Below are positions 57,984 through 64,000 of a DNA stretch of 64,000 nucleotides, piece after piece; position 1 is the first letter of the stretch; every line of letters begins with the position of its first letter. The position numbers were made by a program, and so were the translations under genes. The stretch is from positions 549,580,630-549,644,629 of the forward strand of contig CM046882.1 in NCBI GenBank assembly GCA_025667525.1. Reading direction: 5' to 3'. This DNA comes from Glebionis coronaria. Lineage: Eukaryota; Streptophyta; Magnoliopsida; Asterales; Asteraceae. The notes beneath the pieces were generated by a model. It saw only the letters and a program-made list of their open reading frames with translations. It did not search any database and was not told where the DNA came from.

Positions 57984-58579
57984 TCGGTGGGTGAGATGGA
58001 TTTGTTTCGTTGGATTTGTGATATCATGATTTCTTCGATCTGGGTTTCATCTTTTTGAAGATGGTGAATCGAGAGTTGAGTTTTTTTGTGGGGATTTGTT
58101 CACAGCGTGAAGGTGATTTGTGTGACGGTGGGAGATAGATCCGGTGGGTGAGGGTAAAGATAGAAGGGAGAAGGAGGGATTTGAGGAGGTGAGGAAATAG
58201 ATCTACCTGCAAGCGTAATAATCTCCAATTTCCACGCGGGTGGTCAAATGGTCAAACCTAGTTATATGTTCTAATTTTATGACAGGAACTCAGTGGCTTC
58301 ATAGTCGGGTTGAGATTAATGTGAGATGTGAGTGAAGATCAGTGTTTTTTGTTAAAGTGGATAGGAGGGTGACGGTGGGAGGTATAGGTGGTGGTGGGTT
58401 TTGGTTAACACGTGGGTTGAGTTTGGTAAAGGATAAGGTATGTGTGGGTTTTGGTCAACAGCAGTGTATTTCCCCCCTCAAAAACTGCTATTGTAAGTTC
58501 AGTTTATGAACACACTGATGATTTTGATGATGCTAGGTGATAAAGAGTGACAGTGGTGGGTGGATCTGGGTTTTTTATG

Positions 58580-58722
<143 letters not shown>

Positions 58723-58979
58723 ATAAGAAAGAAAAGAAAAATATTAAAAAGAAAAAAAGAAAAAATATGATTTATTAATGTATAATATAAAAAAGTCCAA
58801 AATACCCCTCTGTTTATTGAACTTGACGAGTAAAACTAACTCCCATCCAAGATAGGGACCATTTTTGATCCAAAGTGTAAACGATAGGGACGATCTGCGG
58901 ACTTAGTTTGAGATAGGGACCATACTTGATATTTGGTGTAAACGATAGGGACCAAACATGAAATTTTTTCTTAAAATTA

Positions 58980-59150
58980 CTATGCTAACTTTAATCCAAA
59001 TTGGTATTTAAAAAAAAACTTAATTATCAAAATGTAAAATTGTCTTTTTTATTATTTTTTAAAAATTAAAACAGTAATTAATACATTTTTTTAAACTGTG
59101 TATTTTTTTTTTGTAAACAATAATTTTGAGACAAAGATAGTATCAGTTTA
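58980..59150. mobile_element. Right part of the split Stowaway-like MITE
   Basis: It ends with ACAATAATTTTGAGACAAAG followed by ATAGTA, inverted relative to 43425-43455. AT-rich interior. Low-copy comparison is needed to fix the ends. Confidence 0.38.
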
Positions 59151-59796
59151 TTTGGTTACAATTTCAATTATCGGGACAATCTATCTTTCACACTCAAAAA
59201 ATAATAATAGTTACAATGATAAAAAAATGTAAATTATAAATATTCTATATGTTGAGTTTAAAAATCTTTATTACCAAATATAACATGTAAAAATTGAAAT
59301 TACATTGCAAATTTATATACAATTAACATGTTTTATTTGTTAAAAACATAAAAAAACGAAACCCGATCGGATCTCGAAAACCGAGTTGACCCAAATTACT
59401 TCAAACTCGACAGTATAACTTGGTTTCAAAAATATAAAGCTCAGCTAATATTACTCATTTTTTCGACCAAAACTGATTCAATCAGTTTAACCGGTCTATC
59501 AAACCAGGTTCCAAAAATGTGACATTTTATTATTTTTTTGTTTCAACCAATTTTTTTTTTTAAATTATTAAATTATTTGAAAGAATAGTATTTTCTTCCT
59601 TTCTTTATATCACCTATCACACAAATAATTAAAATTGTTAGGTATGCAACTCAGATACTATCGAAAATAAGAGCCTGAGTAATGACATGTGACATTTTTT
59701 ATAGACAAGTGATAAACGTAATTGCAAATATGAACCATCAGATGTGGAAAAGAAATCAACCACAAAAAGGTGGCGGTAAATCACATGCACATATAC
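59151..59796. other. AT-rich spacer with an old repeat patch
   Basis: 59350-59520 contains CCGAGTTGACCC, AACCGGTC and AACCAGG words similar to 42600-42870 and 38529-38944. No gene seen. Confidence 0.35.
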
Positions 59797-60013
59797 GGGA
59801 TCGTTTTTTGGAAGGTGCAATAGGCGCGATTGCATATAACCATCGTTTAATAAAGGCCTCTAAATTTCACGTCTTTCTATTATATATATAGATAATGTGA
59901 TGCTCGAACTTAATTAATTTATATAGTTTTTATACACGTGTATTTTGTTTTTGTGTTAAAAGATCTCTTGGTGATGATGGTACAAGACCATCAAAATTCA
60001 CGAGACGACCCTG
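59797..60013. mobile_element. Decayed relative of the 41176-41756 hAT element
   Basis: The right end ATTCACGAGACGACCCTG is identical to 41739-41756. The left part shares AAGGTGC and GGCCTCTAAATTTCA words. No 8-bp duplication remains. Confidence 0.45.
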
Positions 60014-60359
60014 CACTTCTCGTTATTTTTCATCTAGAAAATGCAAACCTTCAACAATTTTTTATGTCATAAATCATAAAACAGAAACAATTTAATATAT
60101 TGTAGTACATATGAAACAAAGTTCTTTTTTGAGAAAAAAAAAGATCAAATATGTGATTTCACATAAGTTGACGAACATGTGACTTTTTGTAAAATTTTTA
60201 AAAAACTAAAGAACATCAAGATATTATTGAACCTTAAACCATTAGAATGAGTAGTCCTCAAAACGGATGCTACTCTACATACATAAGAAAACAAATAGTC
60301 CCCGAAATGGATGTTATCTCAAAATACAGAACAACAAAAAACAATAAACTACACTATAT
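60014..60359. other. AT-rich spacer
   Basis: Two loosely repeated phrases (GAGTAGTCCTCAAAACGGATG and ATAGTCCCCGAAATGGATG) near 60249 and 60295. No gene seen. Confidence 0.35.
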
Positions 60360-60360
60360 A

Positions 60361-60396
60361 AGAACCAAACGTTTACATTTCTTAACGTTTGGTTCT
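60361..60396. repeat. Perfect 13-bp inverted repeat
   Basis: AGAACCAAACGTT, a 10-base loop, then AACGTTTGGTTCT. Directly adjacent to TATATAG. Could be a hairpin or a dimeric factor site. Confidence 0.8.
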
Positions 60397-60433
60397 AAGA
60401 TTTGGATGATTTGGGAGTAGGGTTTGTGAGTTG

Positions 60434-60436
<3 letters not shown>

Positions 60437-60477
<41 letters not shown>
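60437..60477. repeat. (GA)n microsatellite
   Basis: 41 bp of GA repeat in the copia LTR. Confidence 0.93.
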
Positions 60478-60479
<2 letters not shown>

Positions 60480-60705
60480 AGGTGTGTGTGTGTTTCCAAG
60501 AAGTGTCTCGAATGAATGAGTCTTGGTCAAATGGAGCGTGTATAAGCTGGTGCAAAGATTCCAAGAATGTCCAAAGAAGCCCCTGCACAAATCACAAATA
60601 AACAAAAGTAGCCTAACGGCTATATTCATAAAGAAAAGTTACACAAAGGCCCCCTCAAGACTTATGACCTTGATACAACACAACAAGCAATTTCAACACC
60701 CTTCC

Positions 60706-63700
60706 TCAAAGGCATAAGCTAAAACAGTTTCTCAAACACAATTTTGAACACATATCATTGTGTTGAGAAGTTCCAAGACCTTTAGTCAAGATATCAGCCA
60801 CTTGGTTTTCTGAAGTAACCTTCACAGTTTTAATAAGACTAGAGGCAACCTTTTCCCTTACCAAATGAACATCAATATCAAAATGTTTGGTTTTTTCATG
60901 CATAACAGGATTAGCTGCAATCTGAATAGCAACACTGTTGTCACATAAAAGAGAAACAGGAATACAAACAAGAACATTCAAATCTTTTAAGATTTTGTTT
61001 AGCCACATAACTTTACAAACAGCAGATGTCATGGACCTGTATTCAGCCTCAGCAGAGGATCTGGATAAGGTGGCCTGCTTTTTACTTTTCCAAGAAACAA
61101 GATTATTGCATATAAAAACACAATAACCAGAAACTGATCTTCTGGTCGTCTTACATTTTGCCCAATCAGAATCAGAGAAAACCTAAGAAGCATTGGAATT
61201 GGACCTAGTGTAAGTTAAACCAGCACCAGTAGCATTTTTCAAGTATTTTAACACCCTAAGAGCAGCCTCAAAATGAGACTGAAGGGGAGCATGCATATGT
61301 TGACTGAGGCAATGAACAGAATAAGATATGTCAGGCCTAGTATTGCAAAGATAAATCAATTTTCCAACGATCTTTTGATACCTAGTGATATTAATAAGAA
61401 ACTTATCACCAACACTTTCTTTATGGGCAAGAATGCCATTCTCAGTCATAGGAGTGCACATGGGTTTGCATCCAAGTAAACCATATTCATGAAGTAATTC
61501 AATACAATACTTCCTTTGGCTTAAACATAGGCCATTGTTAATTTTCAATACTTCTATTCCTAGAAAATACTTTAATTCACCCAAGTCTTTGATTTTGAAA
61601 CTTTGATTAAGCAATCTTTTAAACTTATCAATTTCATTTTCACTGTTTCCAGGAACAATGATATCATCAACATAAACAAGTATCACAACAAAAATTCTAT
61701 CTTTGTTCTTTGTGAACAAAGAATGATCATTTCTACTTTGCAAAAAACCAGCTTTGCTAAGAAATTGAACAAGTTTTATGTTACACTGTCTAGGGGTCTG
61801 TTTTAAACCATAAGGAGCCTTTTTTAGTTTGCAAACTCTTTTTTCATTCTTATAAAAAAAACCAGGAGGAGGAATCATATACACATCTTCACTTAAATCC
61901 CCATATAAGAAAGCATTATTGATGTCCATTTGAAAATTACTCCAAGTATTTTGCACAGCCAAGTTCAAAACACATCTAATAGTACTCATCTTAACTACGG
62001 GACTGAAAATCTCATCATAGTCAATCCCCTCTCTCTGCCCACAACCTTTTTCCACTAACCTAACTTTATATCTTTCAATTTTATCATCAGGTTTATATTT
62101 GATTTTATAAACCCATTTAGAAGGTATAGCTTTTCTGTTAATGGGCAGAGTAGTAAGAGTCCATGTGTCATTTCAATAGAGAGATTCCATCTCATTGTTC
62201 ATAGCATGAATCCAATTAACATCCTTAACAGCACCATAAAAGCAAGTAGGTTCAGTAGTCCTATTTAAATTAGAGATAAAGCATCTATTAATTTCAGATA
62301 GTTTGGTATGGTTAGCATATTTATGCAGCCCATACTTGACTTTGTTGTCCATAACAAAGTCATTCAGTTTTTCAGGAAGCTTAGGAACCCTACTGGACCT
62401 TCTAGGACTAATCGGAGGACTATCATCATCTGTCCTATTGCTAGAATTGAAGGTAGGAACATTGTTGTTGTTTTGAAAAATGCCCTCAGAAATAGATGTA
62501 GTATCATCCATGGATGAAGCAGTATGGTCATCATTCCCAACTGGTTGCTCCTCTGCAGTATCGGTTGAGAAATGATCCATAATTACCGGTCCTGCATCAT
62601 CAGATGGTCCCCTTTCATCATCATCGGGACTTTCAACATTTTGGTGTTTAGACTCAAAATAATCAAAAAAGGTTTTATTATCAACAACTTTATTTAAAAC
62701 TTTATTACCAGAACTCATTTTGTAAGGAAAAACACTTTTATAAAATTTAACGTCTCTAGAAAAAAATAACTTCTATTTTCTAAACTCAAAACTTTGTAAG
62801 CCTTTTTGGTACTAGAGTACCCAATCAAAATGCATTTTTTAGGCTTGGGAAAAAACTTATCATGAACATTTAAAATACTAGCAAAACACAAACACCCAAA
62901 ACATCGAAGGTGGGAAAGGGATGGTTCTCTACAATAAAGCATACTAAAGGGGGATTTACCAGCAAGAACAGATGACGGAAGCCTGTTAATCAAGTAGGTA
63001 GCAGTTAAGACACAATCAGTCCAAAAAGACAATGGAATGCCACTTTGAAATAACATAGTTCTAGCGACATTAAGAAGATGTATGTGCTTCCTCTCAGCAA
63101 TGTTGTTTTGCTGAGGGGTGTAAGCATAAGACGTTTGGTGCATAATTCCTTTATCTCTCAAAAAATTATCCATCTTACTATTTATGAATTCAGTTCCGTT
63201 GTCAGATCTTATAATTTTCACCATTTTTTTAAATTGATTCAATATAAGATTAACAAAATCCATAACATAGTTAAACACTTCATCTTTAGATTTTATCAAG
63301 TAAACCCAAACTTCCCTAGAAAAGTCATCAACAATGGTAAGAAAATACTTGAACCCTTTCTTTGAGGTAACCCTATAGGGTCCCCATAAGTTGAGGTGGA
63401 TGAGATCACCAACCCTTTCAGACTTATGGTCACTCAATGGAAATGGTTCTTTGGTTTGCTTAGAGAAGTGACAAATCTCACAAGGACTAATGTGCTCAAG
63501 TTTAGTGATTTTAAGAGAATCTTTTAAAATTTTCAACACATTATCAGATGGATGACCAAGGCGATTGTGCCAAACATTCTTAGAGGCATGAAAACAAATA
63601 GCAGAGAAGTTACTTCTAATATCAGGTAACTTACATTCAGAATCAAACAAGTACAAACCATCACACTCATTACCAATCCCCAGAGTATTTCCTTTTTCAA

Positions 63701-64000
63701 ATCCTGAATAACACAATCATGTTCATTAAAACCAACATGCAACTTACTATCTTTGATTAATTTGTTCACAGACAACAAACTAACAGTGTATTCAGGTATT
63801 ACCAACACATCAAATAAGACTACATTATTGGTAAGTTTCAGATTACCAACACAATTAATCTTAGTAGTAGTCCCATTGGGATGACCAACAGTGATGTTTA
63901 AATCAGAAATGTCAACAATATTAGTCATGTTTTTAGTAGAATTAGTAATGTGTTGATTAGCCCATGAATCAATAATCCATCCAAAATTAACCTTGAACCC
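60706..64000 (-). pseudogene. Ty1/copia gag-pol, 3' part, disrupted
   Basis: Minus strand, running off the right edge. Order: protease end (IIDSWANQH at about 63947-63970), GAG-pre-integrase zinc region (HNRLGHPSDN, CEICHFSKQ), integrase core (TIVDDFSR, IRSDNGTEF, QQNNIAERKH) to about 62790, linker, RT (MDINNAFLYGDL, LVYVDDII) at 61183-62055 and upstream, RNase H to the stop at 60706 (ADILTKGL). It would copy and integrate the element. Breaks: frame shifts at an A run near 63690 and a T run near 62762, TGA 62173-62175 and TAG 61183-61185. The protease active-site triad reads DSW where DSG is expected. It is a decayed copy. Confidence 0.88.

Larger units (their letters stand above)
60360..60698 (-). 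repeat. 3' LTR of the copia element (outer border uncertain)
   Basis: The inner border is clear: minus-strand GAGGAAGGG (polypurine tract, 60699-60707) then TGTTGAAATTG from 60698. The LTR contains a GA/CT microsatellite at 60437-60477 and a perfect 13-bp inverted repeat AGAACCAAACGTT/AACGTTTGGTTCT at 60361-60396 next to a TATATAG word. The other LTR is outside the window, so the outer end is a guess. Confidence 0.55.

Overview
This is nuclear DNA of a flowering plant. It is a block of nested transposable elements with no certain intact host gene. The evidence is three Athila-type Ty3/gypsy retrotransposons with tRNA-Asp-type primer binding sites, a Ty1/copia element, hAT, Harbinger, Mutator and Helitron elements, GT-AG introns and very AT-rich spacers. 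The protein style (Athila gag-pol, and a FAR1-type transposase paired with a Ulp1-type protease) fits a eudicot. An Asteraceae-like genome is my guess only.

Layout, left to right. (1) 1-6118: 3' part of a + strand Athila-type element that has gag and protease but no reverse transcriptase or integrase, ending in its 3' LTR (4397-6118). (2) 6119-8008 and 33590-33875: a probable chromovirus LTR cut in two by the next element. (3) 8009-33589: a complete minus-strand Athila-type element (element 3) with 3056-bp LTRs and a GCTTG target duplication. Its gag-pol is intact except for one in-frame TAA. (4) 12751-23719: a second complete Athila-type element (element 2) inserted in the 3' untranslated part of element 3, with 1589-bp LTRs and a CTTAA duplication. 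By eye its LTRs differ at 2 sites, against 7 in element 3, which agrees with the nesting order. Both insertions are young.

(5) 33876-43500: an older spacer full of small non-autonomous elements: at least four hAT-type elements with 8-bp duplications, a Mutator-type MITE, one or two Harbinger/Tourist-type MITEs, two head-to-tail Helitron 3' ends, a copia-type LTR remnant with GC-rich hairpins, and a frameshifted first-exon fragment of a probable plastid-targeted gene. (6) 43521-57187: a 13.7-kb Mutator-like element with long inverted ends. It carries two convergent multi-exon genes, a FAR1/MULE transposase (+) and a Ulp1-like C48 peptidase (-). Both reading frames are damaged. Its non-coding DNA, introns included, is studded with an ATCATATATG-type motif. 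(7) 57200-58970: a non-autonomous Mutator element with a perfect 9-bp duplication that holds a coding-like coiled-coil fragment (Pack-MULE-like). (8) 58980-60350: decayed repeats. (9) 60360-64000: the 3' end of a decayed minus-strand copia element running off the right edge.

How the parts relate: elements 2 and 3 carry the RT, RNase H and integrase that element 1 lacks. All three share LTR starts, PPT motifs and 3' UTR hairpins, so element 1 could be mobilised in trans. The MULE unites a transposase with a SUMO-protease-like partner, as in the Kaonashi-type MULEs of plants. No rRNA, tRNA, CRISPR array or intact host gene was seen.
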